From Lysobacter sp. cf310 (GTDB lineage: Bacteria > Pseudomonadota > Gammaproteobacteria > Xanthomonadales > Xanthomonadaceae): a stretch of DNA of 64,000 nucleotides. The position numbers and the translations under genes are program-made. The notes under the pieces are model-generated. The model searched no databases, was not told the origin of the DNA, and saw nothing but the letters and a program-made list of their open reading frames with translations. The stretch spans positions 310,001 to 374,000 of the forward strand of contig NZ_FOSS01000001.1 of the NCBI RefSeq assembly GCF_900114355.1, written 5' to 3'. Positions 1 through 8,807 of the stretch are shown piece by piece (the first letter of the stretch is position 1; each line of letters begins with the position of its first letter).

Positions 1-846
1 GAACCACCCGCCGAACGCCGGCGCGAAGAAGATGATGAAGGCCGCCAGGATCAGGAAGAAGCCGACGCCCACCAGGTCCTTGACCGTGTAGTACGGGTGG
101 AACGGGATGCCGTCCTTGGGCTTGTTCGCATCCCAACGGTTGCCCTTCGGACCCTTCTTGATGTCGACGCCGTCGGGGTTGTTGGAACCGACCTCGTGCA
201 GCGCACCCAGGTGCAGCACGACCAGCAGCAGCAGCACCAGCGGCAGCGCGATCACGTGCAGGGCGAAGAAGCGGTTAAGGGTGGCGTCGCCGGGCAGGTA
301 GTCGCCCATGATCCACTCGGTCAGGCCGTTGCCGATCACCGGGATCGCGCCGAACAGCGAGATGATCACCTTGGCGCCCCAGAACGACATCTGGCCCCAC
401 GGCAGCACGTAGCCCATGAAGGCTTCGGCCATCAGCACCAGGTAGATCAGCATGCCCAGGATCCACACCAGCTCGCGCGGCTTCTGGTACGAGCCGTACA
501 GCAGGCCGCGGAACATGTGCAGGTAAACGACGATGAAGAACAGCGAGGCGCCGGTGCTGTGCATGTAGCGGATCAGCCAGCCCCACTCCACGTCGCGCAT
601 GATGTATTCGACCGACGAGAACGCTTCGGCCGCGGACGGCTTGAAGTGCATCGTCAGGAAGATGCCGGTCAGGATCTGGTTGACCAGCACCAGCAGCGCC
701 AGCGAACCGAAGTAGTACCAGACGTTGAAATTCTTCGGCGCGTAGTACTCGGTCATGTGCTTGCGATAGACCGGCATCATGCCGGGCGCGCGTGCGTTGA
801 CCCAATCCCAGACGCCGTTGGCGGTGCGGGTAATGATGTTGGACAT
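1..846 (-). CDS. petB: Cytochrome b subunit of the ubiquinol-cytochrome c reductase (bc1) complex, 3' part outside window
   Basis: The reading frame starts at an ATG 3 nt after the petA stop and runs off the left edge without a stop, so only about the first 282 residues are visible. It encodes the membrane cytochrome b that carries hemes bL and bH and the Qo/Qi quinone sites of complex III. The protein is rich in membrane segments and has the expected histidines in helices B and D (HSTGASLFFIVVYLHMF and HVIALPLVLLLLVVLH). The first ~200 residues have the classical b-type N-terminal layout (RYMHSTGAS, GYVLPWGQMSFWGA). The Rieske gene lies immediately upstream on the same strand, giving the petA-petB order of Proteobacteria; a cytochrome c1 gene is expected beyond the window. 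Family assignment is secure. Confidence 0.97.
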   Translation of the reverse strand, partial: MSNIITRTANGVWDWVNARAPGMMPVYRKHMTEYYAPKNFNVWYYFGSLALLVLVNQILTGIFLTMHFKPSAAEAFSSVEYIMRDVEWGWLIRYMHSTGASLFFIVVYLHMFRGLLYGSYQKPRELVWILGMLIYLVLMAEAFMGYVLPWGQMSFWGAKVIISLFGAIPVIGNGLTEWIMGDYLPGDATLNRFFALHVIALPLVLLLLVVLHLGALHEVGSNNPDGVDIKKGPKGNRWDANKPKDGIPFHPYYTVKDLVGVGFFLILAAFIIFFAPAFGGWF

Positions 847-849
847 GAC

Positions 850-1461
850 TTACGCCGCTCCCTTCGGATCCACGCCGATGATGATCGTGGTGTCGTTCTC
901 GTAGTGGTGCGGCGGCACCAGCAGATTGATCGGCGCCGGAACGCCCTGGAACACGCGGCCGGACATGTCGAAGCGCGACTTGTGGCAGGGGCAGAAGTAA
1001 CCGCCCTTCCACTCCGGATCGAACGGCTCGGGACGAATCTCGGCCTTCATTTCCGGCGAGCAACCCAGGTGGGTGCACAGGCCGACCAGGACCGAGATGT
1101 CCTTCTTGATCGAGCGGAACTCGCCCTTGATGTAGCTAGGCTGCTGATCGAGGTTGGTCGACAGCGGATCGCGCAGGTGGCTGTCCAGGGTCGGCAGCGC
1201 GTCCAGGATGGCCTTGGAGCGCTTGACGATCCAGATCGGCTGACCGCGCCATTCGAAGACCAGGCGCTGGCCTTCCTCCAGGGCGCTGATATCGGCCGTC
1301 ACCGGCGCACCGGCGAGCTTGGCGCGCGCGCTGGGGTTCCAGGACTTGATGAAGGGCACCGCCGCAAAACCGGCCCCGACTGCGCCGACCACTGCCGTGG
1401 TCGCCGTCAGGAACCGACGGCGGCCCGTATTGATAGGATCGTTGACCCCTTGGTTGGCCAT
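850..1461 (-). CDS. petA: Rieske iron-sulfur subunit of the bc1 complex
   Basis: A 203-residue protein, normal for a bacterial Rieske protein. It has a twin-arginine type N-terminus (RRRFLTATTAV) followed by one hydrophobic membrane anchor, as expected for Tat-dependent insertion. The [2Fe-2S] site is complete: CTHLGC at 129-134 and CPCH at 157-160. C129, H131, C157 and H160 are the likely cluster ligands, and C134/C159 the stabilising disulfide. It moves electrons from ubiquinol to cytochrome c1 in the periplasm. It is the first visible gene of the operon with petB 3 nt downstream. The 236 nt upstream to the next gene hold no convincing reading frame and probably include the operon promoter. 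Nothing unusual is seen. Confidence 0.98.
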   Translation of the reverse strand: MANQGVNDPINTGRRRFLTATTAVVGAVGAGFAAVPFIKSWNPSARAKLAGAPVTADISALEEGQRLVFEWRGQPIWIVKRSKAILDALPTLDSHLRDPLSTNLDQQPSYIKGEFRSIKKDISVLVGLCTHLGCSPEMKAEIRPEPFDPEWKGGYFCPCHKSRFDMSGRVFQGVPAPINLLVPPHHYENDTTIIIGVDPKGAA

Positions 1462-1697
1462 CCGGCACTCCGCAAAGCTGCAATTCGAAGTTACGCCGCA
1501 CAGCGCGCCGCCACTGGCGACTGCTCGCGGCTCAAAAGACGGGGAAGTGTAACGGAACGGTTAACGGCCCGACAATCCGCCGCTGCGGCGAAACCCGTCC
1601 GCGGACGCGGACCCGACGCCGCCGCCCCCATGCGCGACGGGCGCGCGGGGGCGCCGATCGCGCCGCGATCGTCGCGGAAAGGTCCATGCGGCGGGGA

Positions 1698-2657
1698 TCA
1701 GCGGACCACGGGGGTGGCGCGGTAGCGCTGCGCCAGCAGGGCCACGCGCTGCACGTAGCGCTGGGTTTCGCTGTAGGGCGGCACGCCCTTGTACTTGTCG
1801 ACCGCGCCCTCGCCGGCGTTGTAACCCGCCGCGGCCAGGGTCAGATCGCCGTTGAAACGCTTGAGCAGCCAGGCCAGGTACTGCACGCCGCCCTGGATGT
1901 TCTGGCCGGCGTCGAAGGCGTTGGACACCCCGAACCGGCGCGCGGTGGCCGGCATCAGCTGCATCAGGCCCTGGGCCCCGACCCGCGACAGCGCATTGGG
2001 GTTGTAGGCCGACTCGGCATGGATGATCGCGCGCACGATCGCCTCTTCGACCCCGTGCTGGCGCGCCGCCGCCGCGATTTCGTCGCGATAGGCGTCCATG
2101 TTCAGGCGGATCGAGCCGAAATTGACGCCCGGCCGCGCCGCGCAGGCGTAGCAGGTCTCCATGAAGCTGTACTTGATCGTGCGCACCGCCGAGGCGTTGG
2201 CCAGGCCCTTGGGGCGCTTGCTGGTGTAGTGGCGGACGCCGTCCTTGATATAGGAGTAGACCTGGCCCTGAACCAGGCGCGAGCTCGGCGCCGAGGGCGC
2301 GACCGGCATCGCGACGGCCGGGGCCGGCGCCGCTGCGGGCGCGCTGGCGCTGGTCGCGACCGCGGCCGGCGTGCCCATGAAGGTGGCCGGCGGATTGGAA
2401 TGGATCGAGGCGGGCGAGCCCGCGACCGGGTTGGCCGAGGTGACGCTGCCGGCGCCGGCGGGCGCGCGCGGCGGCACGTAGGGCGTCGAGCGGCTGGGCC
2501 GGTACTGGCTGACCACGGTGCACTTGGCCCCGGGCACGCGCTTGCTCACGTAGCTGCGCTCGCCGCCCGCGCTGTCGCAGCGGTACACGGTGCCGGCCAC
2601 GGCAGGCGCCACGGCCAGCAGGCAGACGATCCCCAGCAGTAGCGAGCCCCCCCTCAT
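1698..2657 (-). CDS. Secreted lytic transglycosylase (SLT domain)
   Basis: A 319-residue protein when started at the internal ATG that gives a clean signal peptide (MRGGSLLLGIVCLLAVAPAVAG). An ATG 36 nt upstream is also in frame but would put charged residues before the signal. After the signal comes a short DUF4124-like segment with YRCDSAGGERSYVSK, then a Pro/Ala/Ser-rich linker. The C-terminal ~170 residues are an SLT-type soluble lytic transglycosylase domain with the catalytic glutamate region (AIIHAESAYNPNALSRVGAQGLMQLMP) and AAGYNAGEGAV. It should cleave peptidoglycan glycan strands in the periplasm. It is transcribed divergently from miaB, with a 139-nt shared upstream region. Whether it serves wall turnover or assembly of a secretion or pilus machine cannot be told from sequence. 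Confidence 0.9.
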   Translation of the reverse strand: MRGGSLLLGIVCLLAVAPAVAGTVYRCDSAGGERSYVSKRVPGAKCTVVSQYRPSRSTPYVPPRAPAGAGSVTSANPVAGSPASIHSNPPATFMGTPAAVATSASAPAAAPAPAVAMPVAPSAPSSRLVQGQVYSYIKDGVRHYTSKRPKGLANASAVRTIKYSFMETCYACAARPGVNFGSIRLNMDAYRDEIAAAARQHGVEEAIVRAIIHAESAYNPNALSRVGAQGLMQLMPATARRFGVSNAFDAGQNIQGGVQYLAWLLKRFNGDLTLAAAGYNAGEGAVDKYKGVPPYSETQRYVQRVALLAQRYRATPVVR

Positions 2658-2796
2658 GGCGGCGAGTGTCTCCCTTCGGGCACGGGTTGCCAAGTCTTTG
2701 ATTCGAAAACGTGACGGCCGCCCCCGACCGGCCCAAGGCGCTAAACTGGCGCCCCTTTCCGGCGCGGATTAACCGCCGCCCTCCCCGGACACCGCC

Positions 2797-4194
2797 ATGA
2801 CCGACACCGCCATACCCGTGCCCGACGCCGGCGCGACGCCTGCCCCGCGGGGCAAGTTGTTCATCGAGACCCACGGCTGCCAGATGAACGAGTACGACTC
2901 GGCCAAGATGGCCGACGTGCTCGCCGCCAGCGAAGGCCTGGAACTCACCACCGACGCGGCCGAGGCCGACGTCATCCTGATCAACACCTGCTCGATCCGC
3001 GAGAAGGCCCAGGAGAAGGTGTTCAGCCAGCTCGGGCGCTGGAAGCAGCACAAGCAGGGCGACCGCCCGGTCATCATCGGCGTCGGCGGCTGCGTCGCTT
3101 CGCAGGAAGGCGAAGCCATCGTCAAGCGCGCGCCCTACGTCGACCTGGTGTTCGGACCGCAGACCCTGCACCGCCTGCCCGAGCTGATCGCCGCCAAGCG
3201 CGCCACCGGCAAGCCGCAGGTCGACATCAGCTTCCCCGAGATCGAGAAGTTCGACCGCATGCCCGAGCCGCGCGCCGAGGGCCCCAGCGCCTTCGTCTCG
3301 ATCATGGAGGGCTGCAGCAAGTACTGCTCGTTCTGCGTGGTGCCCTACACCCGCGGCGAGGAAGTCAGCCGCCCGTTCGAGGACGTGCTGGTCGAGGTCG
3401 CCCAGCTCGCCGCCCAGGGCGTGCGCGAGGTCAACCTGCTCGGCCAGAACGTCAATGCCTATCGCGGTCCCTACGGCGAGGACGGAGAGATCGCCGACCT
3501 CGGCCTGCTGATCCGCACCATCGCCGAGATCGACGGCATCGACCGCATCCGTTTCACCACCTCGCACCCGTTGGAGTTCAGCGACTCGCTGGTCGAGGCC
3601 TACCGCGACGTGCCGCAGCTGGCCAACTACCTGCACCTGCCGGTCCAGGCCGGCAGCGACCGCGTGCTGGCGGCGATGAAGCGCGGCTACACCGCGCTGG
3701 AGTTCAAGCAGAAGATCCGCAAGCTGCGCAGCGTCCGGCCGGACATCTCGATCTCCTCGGACTTCATCGTCGGTTTCCCCGGCGAGACCGAGGCCGATTT
3801 CGAGAAGACCATGAAGCTGATCGAGGACGTCGGCTTCGACCAGTCGTTCTCCTTCATCTACTCGCGCCGCCCCGGCACGCCCGCGGCCGACCTCGAGGAC
3901 GCCGTCAGCGACGCCGAGAAGCACGCGCGCCTGTCGCGCCTGCAGGCCACCATCAACGCCAACGCGATGCGCATCTCGCAGGCCATGGTCGGCAGCGTCC
4001 AGACCGTGCTGGTGGAAGGCCCCTCGCGCAAGGACCCCAACGAGCTCACCGGCAAGACCGAGAACATGCGCTCGGTGAACTTCGCCGCGCCGGCGCGCCT
4101 GATCGGGCAGTTCGTCGACGTGGTCATCACCGATGCCCTGTCCAACTCGCTGCGCGGACGCGTGCTGACCGAACAGGACCGCGACGCCGCCTGA
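2797..4194 (+). CDS. miaB: tRNA-2-methylthio-N6-dimethylallyladenosine synthase
   Basis: A 465-residue radical-SAM methylthiotransferase of normal length. The N-terminal UPF0004 domain supplies the three auxiliary-cluster cysteines ([25 protein letters not shown]). The radical-SAM motif is CSKYCSFC inside [17 protein letters not shown], which is diagnostic for MiaB. A TRAM RNA-binding domain occupies the last ~65 residues. The enzyme adds a methylthio group to i6A37 of tRNAs that read codons starting with U. In many gammaproteobacteria miaB lies directly before ybeZ-ybeY-corC; here those genes are about 9 kb (ybeZ, ybeY) and 23 kb (corC) further on. Confidence 0.98.
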   Translation: MTDTAIPVPDAGATPAPRGKLFIETHGCQMNEYDSAKMADVLAASEGLELTTDAAEADVILINTCSIREKAQEKVFSQLGRWKQHKQGDRPVIIGVGGCVASQEGEAIVKRAPYVDLVFGPQTLHRLPELIAAKRATGKPQVDISFPEIEKFDRMPEPRAEGPSAFVSIMEGCSKYCSFCVVPYTRGEEVSRPFEDVLVEVAQLAAQGVREVNLLGQNVNAYRGPYGEDGEIADLGLLIRTIAEIDGIDRIRFTTSHPLEFSDSLVEAYRDVPQLANYLHLPVQAGSDRVLAAMKRGYTALEFKQKIRKLRSVRPDISISSDFIVGFPGETEADFEKTMKLIEDVGFDQSFSFIYSRRPGTPAADLEDAVSDAEKHARLSRLQATINANAMRISQAMVGSVQTVLVEGPSRKDPNELTGKTENMRSVNFAAPARLIGQFVDVVITDALSNSLRGRVLTEQDRDAA

Positions 4195-4210
4195 GCTTTC
4201 GGAGAACCGC

Positions 4211-4708
4211 ATGGACCGCGACTTCAACATCCGCGAGATCGGCCCGGACGAGTTCGACCGGCTATGGCCGATCTTCCACGAGGTGCTCGCGCGCGGCGAG
4301 AGCTACAACTATCCGGCCGAGCTGTCGCTGGAACGCGCGCGCGAAATGTGGACCGCCCCACCCTACCGCTGCTTCGTCGCCGAGGGCGACGATGGCGAGA
4401 CCCTGGGCGGCTACAAGCTCGGCCCCAACTACGCCGGCCGCGGCGACCACGTCGCCAACGCCAGCTACATGGTGGCCGAGCGCTGCTGGGGCCAGGGCGT
4501 GGGCTCGGCGCTGTGCGAGCACTCGCTGGCGCAGGCTCGCCAGGCCGGCTACATGGCCATGCAGTTCAACTACGTGGTCAGCAGCAACGCCGCCGCCGTG
4601 CATCTGTGGCTCAAGCACGGCTTCCAGATCGTCGGCCAGATCCCCGGCGCCTTCCGCCACGTCAGCCTGGGCCTGGTCGACGTGTACGTGATGCACCGCC
4701 TGCTGTGA
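4211..4708 (+). CDS. GNAT family N-acetyltransferase
   Basis: A 165-residue single-domain protein covering the whole GNAT fold. The acetyl-CoA pyrophosphate-binding loop reads RCWGQGVGSAL (R/Q-x-x-G-x-G/A type), followed by a helix and a late strand FNYVVSSNAAAVHLWLKHGF that is typical of the family. It starts 16 nt after miaB with a GGAG ribosome site, so it is probably co-transcribed with miaB. The acceptor substrate (amine, small molecule or protein) cannot be deduced. It ends just before a GC-rich hairpin that separates it from the convergent DUF1501 gene. Confidence 0.9.
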   Translation: MDRDFNIREIGPDEFDRLWPIFHEVLARGESYNYPAELSLERAREMWTAPPYRCFVAEGDDGETLGGYKLGPNYAGRGDHVANASYMVAERCWGQGVGSALCEHSLAQARQAGYMAMQFNYVVSSNAAAVHLWLKHGFQIVGQIPGAFRHVSLGLVDVYVMHRLL

Positions 4709-4730
4709 GGCGGCGCGTCGCCGCGCCGCC
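4709..4730. terminator. GC-rich hairpin between convergent genes
   Basis: A perfect 9-bp stem GGCGGCGCG / CGCGCCGCC with a TCGC loop sits in the 28-nt gap between two convergent genes. It has no T-run on either side, so it may act as a bidirectional block rather than a classical intrinsic terminator. Confidence 0.5.
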
Positions 4731-4736
4731 GATGCG

Positions 4737-6131
4737 CTAGACCATGAAGCCCAGATCGCGGCTCGGGTAGTTGCGCAGGTTCGGGAAGATCAGGTCCAGC
4801 TCCGAATCGCCCACGCCGAACCAGCGCGCCAGGGTCGCCGCGTACTGATCCACCGAGGTGGTCGGGATGATCTGGCCCCAGCCGGCGTCGTCCGGGCCCT
4901 CGTTCTGCAGGGTCGGCATGCGCCCGTAGAAGCGCCCGCCGCGCACCGCACCGCCGACCGCGAAATGATGGCTGCCCCAGCCGTGGTCGGAGCCGTCGCC
5001 GTTGGACGACAGCGTGCGGCCGAAGTCCGAGGCGGTGAAGGCGGTGACGTTGTTGGCCACGCCCAGCTCGACCGTGGACTGGTAGAACGCGGTCATCGCC
5101 TGCGACAGCTGCGACAGCAACTCCGGCTGCTCGGCCAGCAGTCGGTCGTGGTGATCGAAGCCGCCCATCGACACGAAGTAAACCTGCCGTTTCAGCCCCA
5201 GCACGCTGCGCACCTTGATCAGCCGCGCGACCATCTTCAGCTGGCCGGCCAGGTCGTTGTCGGGGAACACCGTGGTCAGCGGCGTCGAGGTCTCCAGCGC
5301 GGTGTACACCGCTTCGGCGTTCTCGCGCGCGCGCCGGAACGCGTCGGCATAACTGCGCTCGAACACGTGACCCTGCGTGCCCTGCTGCATCAGCCCCAGC
5401 ATGGCCTCGCGGGTATCGCCGTCCCATTCGAAATAACTGAACCTGCGCGGGCCGTCGGCGCCGATCACGTACTGACTGCCGCTTTGCGCGCGGTGCAGGA
5501 TGCTCTCGAAGTTCAGGGCGATGTTCATCGGGATGAAGGCGCCGGGGTTGGCGTCGTGCAGCAGGTCGGCGATGCGACCGCCCCAGCCCAGGCCGCTGCC
5601 GTCGTTGGCGCGCGAGATCTGCCAGTACGACTGCTGGTCGTTGTGCGAGAACAGCTGCGGCGGCACGTCGGCGCCGCCGGCCTGGTACTGGGCCTTGGTC
5701 ACCGGCCGCACCAGGGTGCCGACGTTGCCCAGGATCGCCGCGCGGCCGTTGTTGAACAGGCCTTGCAGGCCGCTCATGCCGATCGCGTCGTTGCCGTTGG
5801 TGGAGGCCTGCAGGCCGTAGTCGGCGCCGTCGGAGGCGCCGCCGCCGACTTGCGGCGTCAGCGCCAGCAGCTGCGCCTGCGGCACCGCCAGGGTCGCGCG
5901 CGCGGTGGCGTAGCGCTGGTAATGGGTGCTGCTGCGCGGCACCACCATGTTCAAGCCGTCGTTGCCGCCGAACAGGAACACGCACACCAGCGCCTTGTAG
6001 TCGGAGAACGCGTTCGGGCCGTAGGCGCGGGTCGCCGACTCCAGCAGGCGCAGATTGCCGCGCGCCGAGTACAGTCCGGCGCCGCCCAGGCCCGCGAGGA
6101 TGGCCCGGCTCAGAAAGTCGCGACGGTTCAT
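4737..6131 (-). CDS. DUF1501 family secreted protein (Tat signal)
   Basis: A 464-residue DUF1501 protein. The N-terminus MNRRDFLSRAILAGLGGAGLY is a twin-arginine signal. The body shows the family's sulfatase-like or alkaline-phosphatase-like features (VCVFLFGGNDGLNMVVP, FDHHDRLLAEQPELLSQLSQAM, FTASDFGRTLSSNGDGSDHGWGSHH). The gene starts 19 nt after the DUF1800 gene with a strong GAGGAGA ribosome site, so the two form an operon. The DUF1800-DUF1501 pairing is widespread in Proteobacteria and Planctomycetes, but its biochemical role is not established. Hydrolase activity is inferred only from fold resemblance. Confidence 0.9.
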   Translation of the reverse strand: MNRRDFLSRAILAGLGGAGLYSARGNLRLLESATRAYGPNAFSDYKALVCVFLFGGNDGLNMVVPRSSTHYQRYATARATLAVPQAQLLALTPQVGGGASDGADYGLQASTNGNDAIGMSGLQGLFNNGRAAILGNVGTLVRPVTKAQYQAGGADVPPQLFSHNDQQSYWQISRANDGSGLGWGGRIADLLHDANPGAFIPMNIALNFESILHRAQSGSQYVIGADGPRRFSYFEWDGDTREAMLGLMQQGTQGHVFERSYADAFRRARENAEAVYTALETSTPLTTVFPDNDLAGQLKMVARLIKVRSVLGLKRQVYFVSMGGFDHHDRLLAEQPELLSQLSQAMTAFYQSTVELGVANNVTAFTASDFGRTLSSNGDGSDHGWGSHHFAVGGAVRGGRFYGRMPTLQNEGPDDAGWGQIIPTTSVDQYAATLARWFGVGDSELDLIFPNLRNYPSRDLGFMV

Positions 6132-6150
6132 GCTTCGTCTCCTCGTGCGT

Positions 6151-7950
6151 TCATTTCTGCACCACGTATTCGGGCGAGTTGACGATGATGTACAGCGCTT
6201 CCTGGATCCGCACGCGACGCTCTTCGTCGTTGCCGGCCGGCATGCCGTTCAAGCGATGCAGCAGCACGCCGCGCATGCGCGTGGACATCTGCCCCGACAG
6301 GAACAGGGTGTTGTAGCGCTGGATCAGGTCGGCCGGACGCGTGGCGTAGGGCATGTCGTCGGTCAGGTCGATCGCGACCTCGTGCGGGCTCAGGTCCGGC
6401 GCGCCGACGAACACCTCGTAGATCTTGGCGCCGAAGTAGCCCTCGGTGCCGGGCATCTGGTAATCGGTGGCCAGCTGCATTTCCGGCACCGCCAGCCCCA
6501 GTTGCGCGGGCTCGCCGATGGGCGAATAGCTCGGGCTGAAGAAGTTGAACACCGACGGCGAGGACAGCGGCGCCTGGCCCATGCCGTAGCCGATGGTCCA
6601 GAACTCGTCCATGAAGCCCGACTCCGAGCGCGCCTTGGTCGCGCGCCACACATGGGTCAGGCGCAACAGGGGCTCGCGCACCTTGCCGAAGTGGGCCGGG
6701 CGTTGGTTCGGATCGCGCGCTTCCGGATCCAGCAGGATGGCCTTGACCACCGCCTTCATGTCGCCGCGCACGCCCTGGCCGTTGTCGTTGAAGCGCGCCG
6801 CCACCCGGCCGACGTAGGCGGGGCTGGGATTGCTGGTGACCAGACGCTGGATCAGCTGGCGGCCGATGTAGGGACCGACGTTCGGGTGCTGGAAGATGTT
6901 GTCCAGCGCCGCGCGCAGATCGGTGGGACCGTCGCCGCCGGCCGGCAGCACGCCGCCGGCCAGGGCCACGCCCGGGTACACCAGCAACTGCTTGGCCTGC
7001 GCCGAGGCGTGGTAGGCGGCGTGGTTCTGCATCGGCTTGATCCAGGCCGGTGCGTCGGAGTCGTAGTAGTAGCAGTCGAACTCGCGGCAGCCGTTGAAGG
7101 TCCAGCCGGTGAACACGTGGGCGAAGCCCTTGACCGTGTCCTGGTTGTAGGTCGGCACGGTGCGGCCGTTCTCCAGCAACGGCGTGCCGTCGGGATTCAG
7201 CCGCAACAGGCCGACGCTGAACAGTTGCAGCACCTCGCGTGCGTAGTTCTCGTCGGGGCGGATGTTGCGCGCCGGGTCGGGCTTCTGGTTCTGCATCATC
7301 GACAGGTAGATGCCCATCGCCGGATGCAGGGTCACGTCCTCCAGCAGTTGCCGGAAATTGCCGAAGGCGCCGCGCGCGAGGGTGTCGTAGTAATCGGTGA
7401 CCCCGTGCGGCGCATTGCCGAGCAGGTCCGAATTGGCGTCGGACACCACCAGGATCTCGCTGAGCGCGAACGCCACGCGCTGGCGCAACTGGTCGCGGTG
7501 CACGAGCTGCGGGTCGAAGGGATCGCGCCCGCCCAGCGCATGCAGGAACCAGGCGTCCATGCGCCACTCGCGACGCAGGTCGCCGCCGGTCGCGGCGCTG
7601 GCGGCGTTGAGGAATCGCAGCTGCGACGACAGCGGCAAGCTCGCCTGCTCATCGATCCAGCCCGAGTAGCCCAGTTGCTGGACGCGGTCGATATCGGCCC
7701 AGGTCGGACCGAACGTGGCCTGGGCCAGGAAGTTCGCGGCGTCGGCGTCGCCGATCACCAATTGCGCCGGCAGCGGTTTGGATTTCGGCGGCGCCGGCTT
7801 GGTCGCGTTCGCGACGGCCTTCGGCGCGGGCGGCGGAGACAGCGCGCGCCACCAGCGATCGGGAACCGATACCACACCCAGCACCAGCAGCAGCACCAAC
7901 AGACGCGGCCAGACGGTCGCCCATCCTGCGCGCAATGCGATCCATCTCAT
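6151..7950 (-). CDS. DUF1800 family protein with N-terminal membrane anchor
   Basis: A 599-residue protein when started at the ATG preceded by a GGGGGC ribosome site. Upstream in-frame ATGs extend into a Cys/Arg-rich stretch without signal character and were not used. Residues 1-30 form a signal anchor (RLLVLLLVLGVVSV), followed by a Pro/Lys-rich linker. The DUF1800 domain has recognisable blocks (ANFLAQATFGPTWADIDRVQ, LRQRVAFALSEILVVSD, HPAMGIYLSMMQNQKPD, DENYAREVLQLFSVGL). It probably faces the periplasm or is exported. It is the first gene of the operon with the DUF1501 gene. No catalytic function is established for the family. Confidence 0.9.
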   Translation of the reverse strand: MRWIALRAGWATVWPRLLVLLLVLGVVSVPDRWWRALSPPPAPKAVANATKPAPPKSKPLPAQLVIGDADAANFLAQATFGPTWADIDRVQQLGYSGWIDEQASLPLSSQLRFLNAASAATGGDLRREWRMDAWFLHALGGRDPFDPQLVHRDQLRQRVAFALSEILVVSDANSDLLGNAPHGVTDYYDTLARGAFGNFRQLLEDVTLHPAMGIYLSMMQNQKPDPARNIRPDENYAREVLQLFSVGLLRLNPDGTPLLENGRTVPTYNQDTVKGFAHVFTGWTFNGCREFDCYYYDSDAPAWIKPMQNHAAYHASAQAKQLLVYPGVALAGGVLPAGGDGPTDLRAALDNIFQHPNVGPYIGRQLIQRLVTSNPSPAYVGRVAARFNDNGQGVRGDMKAVVKAILLDPEARDPNQRPAHFGKVREPLLRLTHVWRATKARSESGFMDEFWTIGYGMGQAPLSSPSVFNFFSPSYSPIGEPAQLGLAVPEMQLATDYQMPGTEGYFGAKIYEVFVGAPDLSPHEVAIDLTDDMPYATRPADLIQRYNTLFLSGQMSTRMRGVLLHRLNGMPAGNDEERRVRIQEALYIIVNSPEYVVQK

Positions 7951-8361
7951 GCAGCCGCCCCCTTCGCTGATGGGCGGTGATGCTAGCGCGCCGGCATATT
8001 CGGATTCTTGATAGCACGCACAGTAATCGATGCGCGCGCGCGTCGGATCGACTTGATCGGAGACCGCGGTCGCGGTAGCCATGCCGCGTTCGCATCGCGA
8101 CGGTATCGCCAGTCGCACGCGCGCCAAGATCGGCATACAACCAGCGCCGACGACGTCGCCTATTCGCGTACGCATCCACCGATGTCCGGCATCGCATCGA
8201 CATCGCGGCACGCGGCGACAGGCCGGCTGCGGCGCGTGAACCCGAGCTGTCCGCGTCGTTAACTATAAATTAACAACATTTCCGGCGCGGCCATGCTGCG
8301 GGCCGCGAGGGTGCTAGAACACATCCACCCCACCCCTCCGCGGTTCTAAGGAAGAGACGCC
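7951..8361. promoter_or_regulatory. Divergent intergenic region with AT-rich core
   Basis: No convincing gene lies here. The DUF1800 operon promoter (minus strand) and the promoter of the small secreted protein (plus strand) must both be here. The most AT-rich stretch contains TATAAA at 8264-8269, flanked by the inverted arms GTTAA (8258-8262) and TTAAC (8270-8274), a candidate -10 with an overlapping operator. An AAGGAAGAG ribosome site precedes the plus-strand gene. No clear -35 is seen. Confidence 0.4.
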
Positions 8362-8742
8362 ATGAGCAGGAACGCATTTGTGAGGAACGCAATGCTGTCG
8401 ATCGCAGTGACGCTGGCGCTGTCCACCGGCACGGCCTGGGCCCAGCAACAAGACGCGGCGCGCGCCACCCAGTACGCGGGCGCCGCCTTCGACGCCAAGA
8501 GCGCCGCCGCCGATCCCGCCGCCGAGGTCGATCCGGCGTCCAAGAGCATCAGCAGCAAGGGCGTGACCTCCACCAAGCCGGACGCCAACGCCCAGACCGC
8601 CGAGCCCGCGCCCCAGAGCGTCAGCGAACCAGGCGTCGCCGCCAGCAAGCCGCGACACGATCAGGCCATCGAAATCCAGCCGGCATCCAAGAGCATCAGA
8701 GAAAAGGGCGTGAACTCGACCAAGTCGCGCCGCAACGAATGA
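8362..8742 (+). CDS. Small secreted protein with three internal repeats, unknown function
   Basis: A 126-residue protein with a good ribosome site (AAGGAAGAG) and a signal peptide of about 28 residues ending at AWAQQQ. The mature part is hydrophilic and low in complexity. It contains a repeated unit of about 20-30 residues: ASKSISSKGVTSTKP, APQSVSEPGVAASKP and ASKSIREKGVNSTKS. The pattern S-(I/V)-x-x-x-G-V-x-(S/A)-(T/S)-K is kept in all three. There are no cysteines and no catalytic motif. It is followed by a strong hairpin and is transcribed alone. It is probably periplasmic or extracellular and intrinsically disordered. I do not recognise a named family. Confidence 0.7.
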   Translation: MSRNAFVRNAMLSIAVTLALSTGTAWAQQQDAARATQYAGAAFDAKSAAADPAAEVDPASKSISSKGVTSTKPDANAQTAEPAPQSVSEPGVAASKPRHDQAIEIQPASKSIREKGVNSTKSRRNE

Positions 8743-8760
8743 GCCATCGCTCTCGCTAGC

Positions 8761-8791
8761 GCAAGCGGACGCCGGGTCGGCGTCCGCTTGC
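8761..8791. terminator. Strong hairpin between convergent genes
   Basis: A perfect 14-bp stem (GCAAGCGGACGCCG at 8761-8774, its complement at 8778-8791) with a 3-nt loop. It lies between the small secreted protein gene and the ABC permease gene, which converge. Outer CATCGC/GCGATG segments could extend it. There is no long T-run; it probably terminates both transcripts. Confidence 0.65.
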
Positions 8792-8807
8792 CGGCGATGC
8801 TGCCGCT

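Noticed and set aside
1561-4230. 889-codon minus-strand frame across the lytic transglycosylase and miaB
   Set aside because: It lies antisense to miaB, which is certain, and is His/Arg/Asp-rich shadow sequence. Many similar long frames in this window (for example over pilY1, TonB receptor, S9 genes) were left out for the same reason.
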